A stretch of DNA of 64,000 bases, taken from Clavelina lepadiformis (taxonomy: Eukaryota > Chordata > Ascidiacea > Aplousobranchia > Clavelinidae). Below the pieces are notes generated by a model. That model worked only from the letters and a program-made list of their open reading frames with translations. It made no database searches and was not told the DNA's origin. Made by a program: the position numbers and the translations under genes. Positions 44,301 through 59,300 of this stretch are shown one piece after another (positions within the stretch are counted from its first letter, which is position 1; the number at the start of each line of letters is the position of its first letter). The stretch is taken from contig NC_135248.1 of the NCBI RefSeq assembly GCF_947623445.1, positions 12,161,820 to 12,225,819 on the forward strand. The letters run 5' to 3'.

Positions 44301-47300
44301 CAGGTGCAGTAGCTCTGTTGTAGCGTAGCACGGGAAATGATGAAGAATGATCGCAGAAATTAGCGGTTAACGCTTTCATTGATCAACCCGCTTATTTTCC
44401 TGGCGACATAATCAGTCATTGTCCATAAATATTTCACAAGCGGGGTAGTCAGTGGTTTCATTATGTAATCCTGAGGGTCGAAAAACTGGCCACGAACTTA
44501 GTTCAAGGTCAAACGGTTTTTCCGTAACTACATGCAGACATAAGAAGGCATGAAGCAATGTATGAAGAGTAGGGCTGGGAGTACACGTGCTGTACGACAC
44601 GATGCTTTTGTAAGTTTTGGCAACATTGGGTGTGTCTTTTCCCCATGGGTTGGTGATAACTGATAATACGGGATAGATATGTCTACTGTCATGAGCTATT
44701 TTAAGACATTATCATCGCCGAATATAGATTCGTACAAGATCAGGATACGCCAAGGTGTTGAGATAATATCTTTAATATTTATATCAATCTTGTCAATTAT
44801 CAACAAAACATCCGAGAGTATTAAACACGCGTGTTTGAAACGCAAGATAACATTAGACCAAACTCATCCCAGTTCAAAAATTGGATTGAAAAATCGGCTG
44901 TTTCGAAAGTCGCGATATAATACATGAGCTAAGGCAAACGCATCATTTAGAAATCGATAGCTGTGTGCAAGGGAATTTTTCATCAAGTGCACAATACGCA
45001 ATTTCAAGGGCATTATGAGGCCATTGCCAGCAAATAAACAATCATACGGAGGAAACGGCTGACAGAATGCAGAGAAAGCTTAGTACGTGACAGCGAAACA
45101 AACACTTAATATATGATAAAGCCGTCTTGAGTATACTGTACCTATATTCTTACAGATAAACCCTTACATACCAGACGCCAGTTTAGTTCATGAATATACG
45201 TCATGGAATTTCAGCGACATAAACGACAGAAATTACAATGTCAACCTTGCACGGACAGCAGGTAGTTAGTATGCGCACCAATGAAAACAGTTGACAAAAA
45301 GATCACTGAAATTATTCCCAAGTTGTCAAAACTGTAGAATTGGTGTGAGAAACATGTAGCTACAAGCTTATGTCAAATATTAGGCTGACAGCTGTCAGCT
45401 GTTGTAACGCAATAACGGTTTTAGGGACGAAATATAACCGAATACGCATACAGGTACTGTTGACTGCACAAAATAAGATCTTAACCAGGAAAGACAGTCA
45501 GCGTGCAAAAGTTGCTGCGACTTTGGTACCTGGACCGCAAGAAGTATGACAACCAACGATAGTGAAGACATGAACTTCAGTTTTATGGTAGGCGCAGTAA
45601 ATAATATCACTGCTGCAACTATATTGATGTGTTTTACGCGATAGATACCAAGCAAAGCTCGCACAGTATTAAATTGAATCGTAAGTTCGTAGCTAAACAA
45701 AGAATGAGGTTCGTTTTATACAAGTAAAACCCTGATAACGAAGATAGACGTTCATGCACGCCAATGTTTTCTTGATTGGCGACAATTGATAAGTTGTCGT
45801 CAGCTGATAAATCAGAGGGCTGGGTAATTATAACTAACATGCTCTAACAACGACTTTGAAATAATCATATAAATCTAGTACGACAACACAACTCACGTAC
45901 CGCATAACAACGGCAAAATAACATTGGCATGTAGGCCTAAAATGAATTGTGGAGTTCTAAATGGATTTCGTTGTAAAAAGTGTGGTTTAACATACAGGTA
46001 CCTGCTCTTTCTCCACACACAAAAGAACAAGATACTGGAACTGTTCGTAAAAATAAAAAGAAATTAAACGAAAAAGGTAAATTTGACTTTTCTGTTTAAA
46101 TCCCAAACACTGAGTAATGCTCAAAATTGCACCGTTTATAAGAATATTAAGTCGTTATGATCAGCTAAATCCCAGCCTTTGTACGGTTATATAGAACTAT
46201 ATGATCGTATTCTAATTTGAAGTTACTTCTTGCTTCTATTTAGACGACAAGTTGAGGCCGGACAGCCTGAAAGCAATAAATGAAACCCAAGTCAACGGCG
46301 ACAACTCAATGAGCGGGGTGGCAGCACAAAACCACGTTGACGAAATCGCTCAAAATCCTATCGAACCGAATATAAATTTGAGCCGGGATGAATTGCTGAA
46401 GCTACTCAGCGTATTCGAAGGGGAATTACAAGCTCGGGACGAAGTGATCGCGATCCTCAAGAGCGAATGTTCGCATAATACTGAAACAAGGTTATTCGAT
46501 ATATTTTATGATCTCAGAGAGATTGACGATGTTTCAACGATAGTATAACGCCACAGTGTACAACACGTCTCGGTTTTGCTTTATATTTACGGGCTTGTTG
46601 AATACAAACACAATAACAACACGCAACAACGTTCACATACGTAAAGTTGTCTAGGAGTATGGACAAAAGAATAGTAATTTGACACATACAGCTGCAGTTG
46701 GCTCGTTGAATGTCGTCTTTTTAGGCCTATATGCCACCACGAGAAACCGATAGCAATATAACATCGTGGTAGCAATTAGTACAACAACAAGTCCGAAACA
46801 TGTCGCTGTCAGTTTTGTGAATACGGCATGAATATATCTGTACTAGCTGTATTAATTGCAACAGCTAGATATGACAACCAGGCAATAGTGATAAGATGAA
46901 ATTCCAAAAATACGACGACAAACATAAATTTTCCAGGTACACTTTAAATAGCGAACCACTCAAGGCGCTTCAGCGTGATGCGGCGTCACTGGACATGACG
47001 TCACAGGAAGATGTCGGAGAACAGACGAAGGACCAACTAAAGAAAATCATTCAGGTAAAGATTCTGCATGTTCATGAAAACTTCCGTCTGTCAGCCGCGT
47101 AGTTTTTTGCTGATGTCATAACACCATGTGCTTAGATCAATTGCTTCACCGGTTCCCTGATTGGTTAATTTCACAAATGTGACCTTTTACCTTTAACGTT
47201 CGTACAGCATCAGAAAGAATCGTATAAGAAAGTGAAGCAGATGCATATCAGGTCTCAGGATAAATATGAGCGGATGGCGCTGGATCTTGAGGAAGAAAAG

Positions 47301-50300
47301 AGGAAGCATCAGGAGTACATGATGAAGTCTGACGATTTCGTCAATCTTCTTGGTACGTTCGCACGCGATTGATCGCGACTATTTTTGATCCAGGTTTCAC
47401 AGCTGTTATTGTACCAGGATATAACATAGCTGCAGACCTCAGTTTATAACGTATCGTCACAATGCAGTCGACCCTACTATTTCCATTCCAGAGCACGACC
47501 GTGAACGATTGAAAGAACTTGTGGAGCAGGGAAAGACGGTCCACGACCGGAGAGAACGTGAACTGCGCAGAAAACTAAAAGAAAACAAGGTAGGTCTTGT
47601 GCAGTGCGAGGACAGACTGGTGGCAAACAACATGACTCCACGCTCTGGCGCCGAACTTGCAAATATATGATGAAGTGTTGCGTATATCACCGTGGTAATC
47701 TCAAGTACGACGGGGCTGGGGCCGTTAAGTGAACATCGTGAGAGAACGCAAGAACGTTACAGCGAAGTAACCCTTCACATTATGTTCCACAGTCGTCTAC
47801 CATTTGTGTCGTTTGTCTAGGAAGAAGTCTCACGTCTCAAAGCCCTCTCGTTAGAGCTGGTAGACGAGCGACAACAGCAGCTGCAAACTCAATACGAGCA
47901 GAGTCAGCTGGCGCACTCATATAAGAAGCAAGTCGAAGAACTAGAAGCAAAGGTAAATGCCATTAACAACCGTAAGTTGAAAGTCTGTCAAAGCAGATAT
48001 TGTAATATTGCCATGATGGAATGCTGTTCGGCGTGAAATATTGTCATTGTTCCTATTAAAAATCAACTGCGCCATTTGATGTTATGTTTTATTGCATGCA
48101 GCTGGCGGTTGGGCTGCTCTAATATTTCGTCTAAAGCGTTTTATGCCCTTTTGCTCGTTACCGTAGCAACAAATGACACGGGACTTCTCGCTTTATGTAA
48201 TGTACGCGATTTAAACTAAGACGCCGACGTTTAGTTTAAAAATTTTTTATACCATAACAAAAGATTTGGTATCGCGCGTAACTGAGGTAACTTCAACGAC
48301 TTTTAACTTCGTCGGAAATAAAATAATACCAGGACTATGCGATGTGCTAAAAGAGGGTCATACTGCAAAGTGTAAAGGTTAAGCCATAAGGCATGGACGT
48401 AACAATACCCAACGATTACGACTTCAAAATAAAAAAATAACAGCAATGGATATGTGCTGGCAATTTGCCAATATAGTTAGTGGTGACGGTTTTAGCGAAA
48501 AACTTGTTCCAACATACGGTCTTACGCAGGTGAAAGAATACGACCAAATCGCATCCAGCGAGAAGGAGCATGCTTTACAACTAGAAAATGACTTGGAAGA
48601 ACAAAGCAACAAATTTTACAAAGAAAACGAAGACCTTAGAGCGAAACTCTCCTCAGAAGAAGCAAAGTCGGCACAGCTGGAAGAAAAGGTAACAATGCTT
48701 TGAATATATCAAGCTAAGAATGCCAAGAATGCACTAGAAGACTCAGCCGGATGTTGAAACAATTACATGTGGACTGTAACTTATTTCATTACCTCTGCAT
48801 TAACCTCTGCATTAACTAGTTAAAGGCAAATTTTTCGTTATCTTCTAATTTCTTAATTTTCTTTAAAGTTTTCAGTAAATATCCCTTTCCAGGTGGATAG
48901 TGTCAGCAAGCAGATGAAGAAACTGAAGTGCGTTGATAAAAATTTGCGTAAAACTGACGATCAGCTCTGGAGGATTAAGGAGAAGCTGGAACAGGAAGAA
49001 AAGTACGACGACTTGCTGGAAGAGGTTGAACTCCTCCGGAAAACTGTTGCCGATATGCAAGAGGCTGAAAAAATTTACATCCAAGTAGGAACCGAGACCG
49101 GTTTATAGTAAAAAATTACCAATAATTAGAATAAATTATTTACATTTCTGGTTAAAAGATCCTAGTAACGTACCCTATAAACAAAGCAGTGTAAACTATT
49201 AACTCTTTAAACCTCATATTAATAGCATTAATTCCCCATGACAACAACATAAGGAAACTTTTAATAAGTTCTACAATCTACATTCAATAGGCACAAGAGG
49301 AATGTACGGAGTTGCAAACAGCTCTTCAAGAGGAGTTGGTGAAGACCCGTGGTTTAAGAGCGGAAGTTGATAAGCTAAAGAAGAGCACTCGGAATAGGAC
49401 AAATGTGGAGCGATGTGTCGAGGAATCCAATTTCCGTTTCGATGAAATGAAACAAATGTTTGAGGCGGAATGTAAAAAAGCAAACTCCATGAAAGATCAG
49501 ATCGATGTAAGAGAGTTAAACTACGGCCGTTTTTAATTGTTAACTAACACTATTCTATCTTTTCTTATGCACTTGGACACTTTCGTAACATGCAACTTAA
49601 AAAGGTGACCTCAACCTTAAAGCTCAACCCTATACGACATAAACACTACAATGCAAATTCACTTTAACATAGGAGTTCAGTGAACGCCTTAAGAAGATAG
49701 ATGAAACAGAGGAAACCCTTAAACTGAGTGAGCAAAAACTTTACCAACTCAACGTAACGATAAACGACCTTCGCGACGAGAAGAGTGCCCTGGAAACGAA
49801 ATTTCAACTGGAGAAGGACAAATCATCCCAATATAAGGACATGTTAGACGACGAACAGTCTAAGGTGCTGATGCATGGGATGGTGCGACTTGTTTTACTT
49901 TAATGATCATTTATGTTGAACAAGTCGTGTCTTTAGGTTACTGAAGTCACTCAAAAAATGATCGAAGAGAGTAAGAAGGTGTTGAAGTTGAAAGAACAAC
50001 TGGCGACTGAGGAGAGGAAACGTGCCGAGGAAAGCGAAGAACTTCGTCGAAAAGTGGAAGTTGCGGAGGAATCCATGTCACAAATGATTGCTAAGGTTTT
50101 AATTTATAAAAGTCAACGCCGATCTCTTGAAAAAGATACAAAGTTAACCATAAATACCAGCAGTAAAACCAACTTTCGTTCTCCCGATAATCTAATGATA
50201 AATGCATGTACAGTTACATATGGTAACCACTATATTGTCTACAAATAGTTCCATTCCAATAATTTAAAACAAACTAAAGTTTTTCTTCAGGAAAAAGCAA

Positions 50301-53300
50301 GCCAATTAGAGATTTCTCTACACAATCTTCGTAAGCAAGTGGCCATGTTGAAAAAGAGACTTGATGAACTTGAAAATGAAAGTGACCTTAAGGATAATGA
50401 AGCTCGAATGGCAAAAGAAGAAGCTGAAAAGGCAAAAAATAACGTGAGTTGTCAAACAAGTTGCCTTTGTAACAAAGTACCTCATTTCGTCTGTCCTTAC
50501 AACTTGTCTTCATTTGTCTCCTGCAGCTCAAGATTTCAACTGAAAAGCTTAAAAAGCTGGTTGCTATGGGCCTGAATGAGCAATTAGCGATTGCAAAATG
50601 CGACGAGATCAGACAAAAACATTTGGTAAGGACCTCTAAGATTCCCAAGAGAATAGTTTTAGTACATAAAGACTACACCTAAATAGTTTCTTTCTACTGC
50701 CAGACTTTAGAAGAAGCGAACGTCCACCTCCGAAAGCATGTCATGGTGTTAGAAGGGAAGATCCAGCAACACGAAAGAATATCGAACACCAATAACAACA
50801 ATATCTCACTGAGGGTAAAACAAATGATTACAATCAACAGGAAAACATAAGTTCTGCATATCCTGTAATTGCTACCGTCCGTTCTTACATAGGGAGTAGC
50901 AGTGACAAATATTTCTACCCAAACGTCGGCTGCACCAATCGAAGACGTTAAAGAACCGTCATCTCCCCCAGTGCGTAATGTTCTAGTGACTAGAAGTTTT
51001 GCCGAACCAAGCCAGAAACAGCCGGTAATGAAAAAGGTGCCTAATAACATGGTGAACGTAACCAAGAGAGACGCAGTGGAAAGAAATCATTCAAGCTGGG
51101 TTCAAAACAAATCCAAAGTGACCGTGACTTCTCAGAGAAAGGTTACTTCAGGCTTATAGATGTTTCTAGACGAAATTGTATGGTATTGGACTTGGAGCCT
51201 TACATGATAGTAATGTACAGCAAATTAACTTAAGAAGTTTGACTTAAAGGCCACAACGTCAGCCACTCGTACTAGTCTCGACGCTAAGGACGGGGATGAA
51301 AGTGGCAAAGCCTCCGACGCAATGGGGCTTATGCACGGTGCGGGCGAGCAAAGATGTCAGTCGCCGGTTTCTATGACAATATCACACGACCCTTCGACAG
51401 AGACTACTCCCATTTTCCGTATTGTGCGGGATACGAAAACGGGAACACCTCATATTGAAACTAGCGTCACCGACAGTAAGAAGGGGATACAGATACGGAT
51501 GACAAACAAATCAATGACAGGTAAAGTGTCATGTCGGTATGAATGGGTTAGCGTTAGACTTTTACGGCTACGGGCACCTGTTAAGGTTGGTAAATTGGAC
51601 CCGATGAGCAATCCCGAATCGGAAACTCCTTTATAATCGACTGATTGTTACTTAATTGACCGCTTCACCACCGCTATTGACAGCCTTAGGAAAGGTCGCA
51701 GCGGATGTCGACGTTGAAATATTTTAGTGTAGTTGTAGGGGAAATCTCGATTCAAGTTTCCAACTGTTTTACTGGCAAGCCAATACACAACCGAACGTTA
51801 TTTTAAAAGCCTGTCATTGTGCGCAGAGACATCATCAACGCAAACCAGGCCTCCGACTGGAGGCGGGATTTTTAAAGGACCAAGCAAAGGGTCAAAAATC
51901 ATAAACAAGGTCGCTGTCCAGCCAAATTCCTCAAACAGAACAAGAAGTGATAGCAAGACTAGAAAGCCGGCAAGTGTAAATGTAAGTATACGCAAATACA
52001 GTTCAGCATCGCTTGCAGAGTAAAGTGACAATCTTGATAACAATTTAGTGGTGCCTTTTAACGAAAATCTGATTGATATAGGTCAACAGACGTCCGTCCA
52101 TATCTCCGACAAGAATACCGAAACTACGAAGCAGCACACCAACACAGGTAACACCAAGTTCACCAACAACGTCACGTTTGTCAAGAACAGCGACCACGAC
52201 TCGAACCAATCGATAAAAATGTCTAAGAAAATTCAACCCCATTGCCGTGGCAGCTTTCCGTAAAAATTTGACGCCATACACTGGGCAAGTTTAACGAGCA
52301 ACTGGTCGGCTGTCGAGCTCTGTTTTTATATTTTGCGAGCTTGCTTACAACCAACGCAAAGTGGCGTGTGTTGATACCAACACCGCAGCCTGCCTAAATG
52401 ACTGTATTTCTATTGCTTCCTTGTTACCTTCTAACAAAAGCAAATCAATTTATTCTTTCGCGCGTTATTTTATTTTAATAAAAGAAGCTTACCTTTGACA
52501 GCGAGTGCAAATTCGAATCGATGAGTTAATATTCCAATTGACACCACAAACCAATAGTGACTAAGCTTTCCTTAACAACAGATATTTCACTTTGACCATT
52601 CTGGTGTACAAAGCAAATTATGAAAGGACTGAAACTGCAGTTCGACGTGTAAAAGCAAAAGCTCAAATGCTGGATTTCGAACGCATCAAGGAAATTGAAA
52701 ATCGTGTTAAGCACAACAGTAACCTAAGAGATAAGCATTTAAAATGACATTTATAATATCAGCGAACGCAGCAGCTGAAGTATAGGAAATTCCCCACCAT
52801 TGTTGCATCATAAAAATATGCTAAATAGCCTTAAACAGGCTTAACTGCATCGGCGTGTTTTGACGTTAGTGAACTATTTCGAAACTGTTTGGCAAGTATT
52901 TGAGTTACAAGTGCAGGCATTGCTGGAAGTGACATAACAAAAAAGTGTTGTAATGATATACATGATAACTAGCGAACGTTATACTACAGCATATAACTCT
53001 TGAGAGAAATTTTGTCATCTTCACCAACGCTATAAGGCAAGGCAAGAGTTTGTTTTAGAAACGGCGTAACGCAAGAAAATAAAGCGGTTGCGCCAGTACA
53101 AAAGGCGTTACAAAATGCTGGACGGATGCACCAAGCCTACTGATTGCCATCACTTCCGTATGCGGCTGCGCTCCATCGATTGTGACGCGTGATACAAAGA
53201 TAGAATAACAAAATAACCGACGCCATTAACGAAGCTTTCGGCATCGTTGGTTCCAAAGTGTGATACTCTTTAGTGTGCAAAGGCTACTTTACAAATGGCA

Positions 53301-56300
53301 GGAAAACGTTTAGCAACAAAGTGGTAGCACGTTTCGTCTTGTGTACTATACTAAGGGTCATACAGTATTTAGATAAAGAATAGTCAGAAAAAGTTTTATT
53401 TGATATTTATCGCCGAATTTTACAACAAACTCAGGTTATTTTTACGATCCTGTTGTGGAAATGCTTCGCGCGTTAATAGTTAGGGATGTGATGTAAGTTT
53501 TTGTATTTTGGAGCATCCCAACCCGTCGAGCGTCTAATATCAACAGCAGAGTGTACGCAGTAGTATAGGAGGGATATTGCTTGTGGCTGCTTCACGCTGT
53601 GTTTAAAGGGAAGTTTTGGAAGGTTCAGCATCATCACAACTTGCGTATTTCCGGCCTACGCTTTACTTTGTTTTAATGTTACTGACAGGTGTGCCAGGAA
53701 AACCTCTATTATAAATCCAAACGGGTTGAACGAAATTATGCTCAAGGAGAGCTAGACAGGCTATGTAATCGGCTTGCAAAATGGATTACGGTCATGTAAA
53801 ACACAGCAATCGCGCTATTTCTTCGAAGTCTGGCCGGGAATCACCCGTTTTAGAGAATGCACCGGCTGTTCCACCGAGAACTGAAGCATCCAATGTTTAC
53901 ACTGAAGGACCTGTTCCACGTGCCTTCGACAGGCAAATTAAGCATATAGCACCGTGAGTATATATTTCAAGAGAAGACCAATAAATGTTATGGGCAAGTA
54001 AAATGAGATACATTTATAGGTGAAGCATTTTGTTGGCATATATACACAAGGTCTGAGAAAGGTGGAGTTAATTTTTATGGTTAGATCTGTTACCCTGTGC
54101 ATCTTCTTACCTAAAACTAAAAAAAAAACGTAAACAATATTAAGGAAACACATGTTACGTAGGGTACCTTTGCAAAGATACTCGCAGTCTCTAAAGGCTC
54201 CCACCCTCCCACCAAAGAAGTCATCCAGAACTGGCTCGCTCATTAGTAATGTAAGTCGCAAACGTGGGCTGCGTATCCATTTGGTTTAACTTCACAGGTA
54301 ACGTTGCCACGTAGGAACATGAACAACATGTTCTATTAACATCATAAACTAATTCATTTGCAGGACAAACAACATTTGTTGGAAAAATCATTATCGGTGG
54401 ATAAGTGTATGAACCGATATCAACGAACTTCAAGTCCTGATGAAGGTGAGAAACAGAGCAATTTAAACAGAGGCATCTTATTTATTCGAAATTGCACATT
54501 AGCAATCGGGGTTTCATGCTTAATGATAAGCTTGCGTAAAATAATGCTTTATTCATATTATTCAAGGGAGCAATAATATTGACAAGAACTAATTTTATTG
54601 GTATTGGTGTATGAGGAACACAATGTTTGAATGATGTTAATTTGTATTGCATTCAGAACTGTATATATCGGCAAAAGACATAGAAACAATTCCAGAAGAA
54701 TATACCAAATCCCAGATAAGTCAAAGAAAGCCTCGTCCTGCCCCACCAATATCAGGGATCCGACAGAGACTTCCACTCCATATAGACAACACAGCCACAT
54801 CACCCAAACCACCTAGGGCAGAAAACATGTATTCAGCCGGTGCTAAGCGACCAGATTTTGATTTCATGCGACCGCGGTCACCAAACCCTGTGAATGTTGG
54901 ACCGCCTGAGTGGCCGATAAATGATTCTGCTGCAAGATCTTATTCCAGTGTTGAAACGTCTAATTTTATACCAGGTAGATCAAGGATCAAGTTGTATTGT
55001 ATAATTTTTTATGAGATTTTGAAAAACTTTTGCATTCTTTGTTTCATCCTTTAGTTTCAGAAACTGCGATATACGGTGCTGCCCAAGGTAAGAGTGGAAA
55101 TCTTGTAATGGCCTTGGACAGGATAAACATAAAGCTCAACAAACTGTACAAGAAGATAGAACAGTATCACCCTGATTCAGTAGAGCTTATTGAGCTCAAA
55201 AAGCATTTGAGGTTAGACTACAATTGATGATAAGTCTGATACATAAGGTATATATTGTTTAAATAGTTTTTTTTTCATATCTTATGGATAAAACAAGTGC
55301 TTGTAAAACTTTCCTACTGAAAATCTTGAACAGAATGTGATATAAATGTTGAATGCATTCAGGCTTTCAGAACATGAAAATGCAGCTAAAGTGATGGAAC
55401 GTATTCACAAAACTCTTACCCCACCATTAACAACTGAATTAAGTAATGAAAGACGGCAGTCTGAGGAGCTGTACGTTATCAATTTTGTCAACTTTGAAAG
55501 CAAACATGATCTTCGACAACAGATTATCAATATGTTTGCAAAGCCTGGCCCTCGTAAGTATTTAACATGACAGAATATACTTCACAATGCACATTTATGC
55601 TACTAATAGAATTTGGTAAGCTTTGACAGTACTAGCTTAGACATATCGAAATCTATTAAATAGAAATAGTGGTGACCAAGTTTAATGGTCAAATTCAGTA
55701 GTTTATCAGTGTTAGAAATTTGTTATCCTGAGCAATTCTGGACTAACCTGAACCATTATTTGAAATTACAGCCTCCATATCTTACTCAAAAGTGGATGCA
55801 AAAATGGACCAAATAATCACCGAGTTCTGTGCACGAGTGGAAAGTTTACGCAACATTGAAAACCGATATGTTAAAAGCGCCGCCCATGCAAGGGCTATAA
55901 TGAAAGGTCAGAGAATAGTGAATCAAAGCAAAACTGCCATAACAATTATCAAGTTATTAAACTTTCAGTGGTTATCATTTCATTTATCTTTAACTTTATT
56001 CATGCAACTTCGACGTTTGGCAATCTTCATACTTGCGTATGTGCAAAGTATAAGTGAAATCTGCATAATTTGACTTCCTTAATGACAGGAAGTGCTATTA
56101 TTAGTCTTTATTTTTTTATGTATTTACTGTATACTATAAAAAATTAACCATAAATTTACGTAATTTTAATTGATTTTTGTAAGGGTTTGGAGATCATGAA
56201 AGTTTCATAAAGGCTCTCCACGAAAACAAACTATGGATAAAGTGGGGAACACCAAGTGGTTTACCTCCCATACCGCATCTTTACATGCACAAGCAACCGC

Positions 56301-59300
56301 CTTCTTATGAGGTTAGTGCCATATGAAAATCACTGATAACTGGGGAATTTTTTTAAATAATTGGTAAATTTAAATTAAAACTGCATTGTTCTTTAAACTA
56401 AAATTTTGTTCTTTATTGAATTAATGCACATCGTGACTTTGTTGTTAATATACCACTTGCTACATATTCTTATCAAATCAGAAAGCGTTGGTAATACTAT
56501 AAATAAATAACAAGTGTTGTCTCGCAGGTCAGGAAGGCCGTAACAATATCATCGATCGCAGAACGTCTGAGGGCGATGCCAAATATGTTCAATCTTCCAT
56601 TAAGTACAAGTTCCTTATGTCCACCAATCTACAGCCGGCTGAAAACGGACATCTTGGGTGAAATCAAGTGGCAGGTGAAAAGCTAACTACGCTCTATATC
56701 AGGGGTGGGCAAACTGCGGCTCGCGAGCCGCATGCGGCTCTCCGGCCTGTTTTTTGTGGTTCTTCTAGTCGAATCGTAAAATTCCAAAACAATTGTAAGG
56801 GCTACCAAGAGTACCGTTTATGAACGTTTCTGTCTATTTTTTTCTTTATTTAAGCCAGCATTTTGTTTATGACGTAACATTAGACATAGAATCCGACATT
56901 GTTTTCAGGTATAGATTCTATATTCTATGGCAAAGGTTGTCAAGGTGCGCCTCGCCGACATGTTTTTTATGGCTCTTCTAGCTAAAAAGTAATATCCCAA
57001 AATGACTACTAATAATTTAATAACCAAATTGACAATCATTACTGATTTTGCGGCTCGCTGGTGTTTATATTTTTCCGCAAGGGACTCTTTCATTGGACAA
57101 GTTTGCCCACCCCTGCTCTATATGTTCGATAAAGCGGTAACATCAACTAAGCATTTCTGTCCAATTTAATAAAACTCTTGTTATGTAAAATGAAGGTAAG
57201 TAAAAAAGTCAAATAAAGTTTTACTTGTTTTATGTTTACGCATTTTGCTATGAAGGAATGGTTTGGTGAAAGCCAACAGACATACTGGTAGTGGTACAAC
57301 ATTTTTAATTGGTTTGAACAGTGTTTGATTATTATACTAGCATACTGCTAAAATTACATATATACTTTCTGTATATACATATATACACTATTTATTTAAC
57401 TCAAAAAGCAAGTTTTTTGAACAAGGATTTTCCAACATGAGAAAACATCCTGGATAAAACTGGGAGAATTTAGATTTTTTTTAGCTGGCATTGCTTCAGC
57501 AGAACAATATTAAAATAAACTCCTTATTGCTTTACAGGTAACAGAATATAATCACTCTACTGGAAAGTTTGAAAATCATGAATGCCAGTTCCCATCATGG
57601 TTGGACGAAGATCAGAGTGTTATTTCATTGCTTCGTTCATCTAACAGGTTAGTAGTATCCATTAGGTATGTGCCGCGAGGAAGATTATTCGGGTTCGTGC
57701 GAACCCGAATATCATGAAGGTCGACACGAACGAATCTCGAATCTATTCGTATTAGGACCAAACAACAAAATTTCATCTAAAAGCTGTCAAGTCTTGCTTG
57801 CAAAATGATGTAATCGTTAAACAAATCGCTTTGTTTCGAAAAATAGTGTTTAAAAACGATTGAAAAAGCAAAATCGTAAGGAAAACGACCTTCATTGTAA
57901 GTACTATATTGACTCTAGTTTAGCTTTCTCGGTAAACTAGTCATCATTTCTAACGAAAGTCAGTAAATTTATAAGTAATATTGTATTCGGATTCGCCATT
58001 GTTGGTATTCGTGTTCGCCCGAATCTTCCATAAAGGCGATATTCGGCGAATCTATTCGGGTTTGGGTTCGTATAGGCCAGGGGTCGGCAACCTACGGCCC
58101 GCGGGCCGGATCCGGCCCGCCATGCGAAATCGTCCGGCCCGAGACATATTAATTAGTTATCACAAGAATACGGCCCGCCGTGTCCTATTGAGTTTCAAAC
58201 TGTAGTGTTAGCATTTAGCAATTATAGTATTAATGAAAATTCCGGCCCGCCAAAGAGTTGTACGCTCGACATTTGGCCCGTGACTAGCAAAAGGTTGCCG
58301 ACCCCTGATTTAAGGGTAAGACATTCGCGTTTCAGAAAAGCTGTCCCGGCAGTTACGGCCCGCCAGTATATTTTATTTTATCAAATTGGCCCGCGGCTCA
58401 AAAAGGTTGCCGACCCCTGGTATAGGCCCATCCCTAGTATCCATACTCAGAAAAATGTTTTGTTGTAATCTCCTTAAAAAATGCATCATACCAAATGCTC
58501 AGCCTCAACTGGTGATGATTACGTAATATGAGAGTAACAAATTGTACATTGTTCTTTTTCAAACAGAACAGTATTTAAGCAAGGAGACCACCCATACGAA
58601 CTCTATGCCATATACCTGGTTGTCATCAAAGACTTCACCATAGTACAAGATTTATCTGAATATCCCTTTGACAGTGAGTGTGCCTCACCATCCAAGTTTC
58701 AGGTAAAACAATTTAAAGTCAACCACACACCACACAAAATGAGCAAAAAATATGTTTAAATTACAAATCTGTAACGTGAGCCTAACAAAAATAATCCATA
58801 TCAAACTTAACTCTTTTTACCTCCTCATGTTAATAGTACTATATTGGCTCCTCAACCACTGGCGTTTTGTTTCGTTTTACTTGTCTGGAAGAGAGCCATT
58901 GCAAACGAACCAAAAGAATTTTGCAAGAAGCTTCTACCTTGAGTAACTATCGTTGTTACGACGGGTGTGATTTAGTTGAGGTAAAATCCCATAGTTTTTA
59001 AAACAGTCTTACTGTAATTTGATCACACGTCAAATTGAAACCAATGTTGATAAACAAACACAATAGAAGTAGGGACACAGCCCAAGGAAGTTGCAATAAT
59101 TTGTACGATTGCAGGCATGTCTGGCCCTTTCATGGATCCGACGTCAGCCAAGAGCGATTTTTGTTCTCAACTCGTTTCTCTCTGCACGTCAATCGAGCTT
59201 ATCACTTGAAAAGAAGAAACCTTTCAACGAAAAGATGCTCAGTATGGAAAAACATTTAATTGAAGGGAAAAAAATTGGTCCATTGTTCAATATGAGATTC

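Noticed and set aside
45942-45997. ATG block [18 protein letters not shown] with a GT donor, as the first exon of the FILIP1-like gene
   Set aside because: Leaves two bases where exon 46244 needs one; no similarity to FILIP1 N-termini.
56905-57093. 62-codon minus frame inside the 416-bp hAT element as a transposase remnant
   Set aside because: No hAT transposase motif; consistent with chance in a non-autonomous element.
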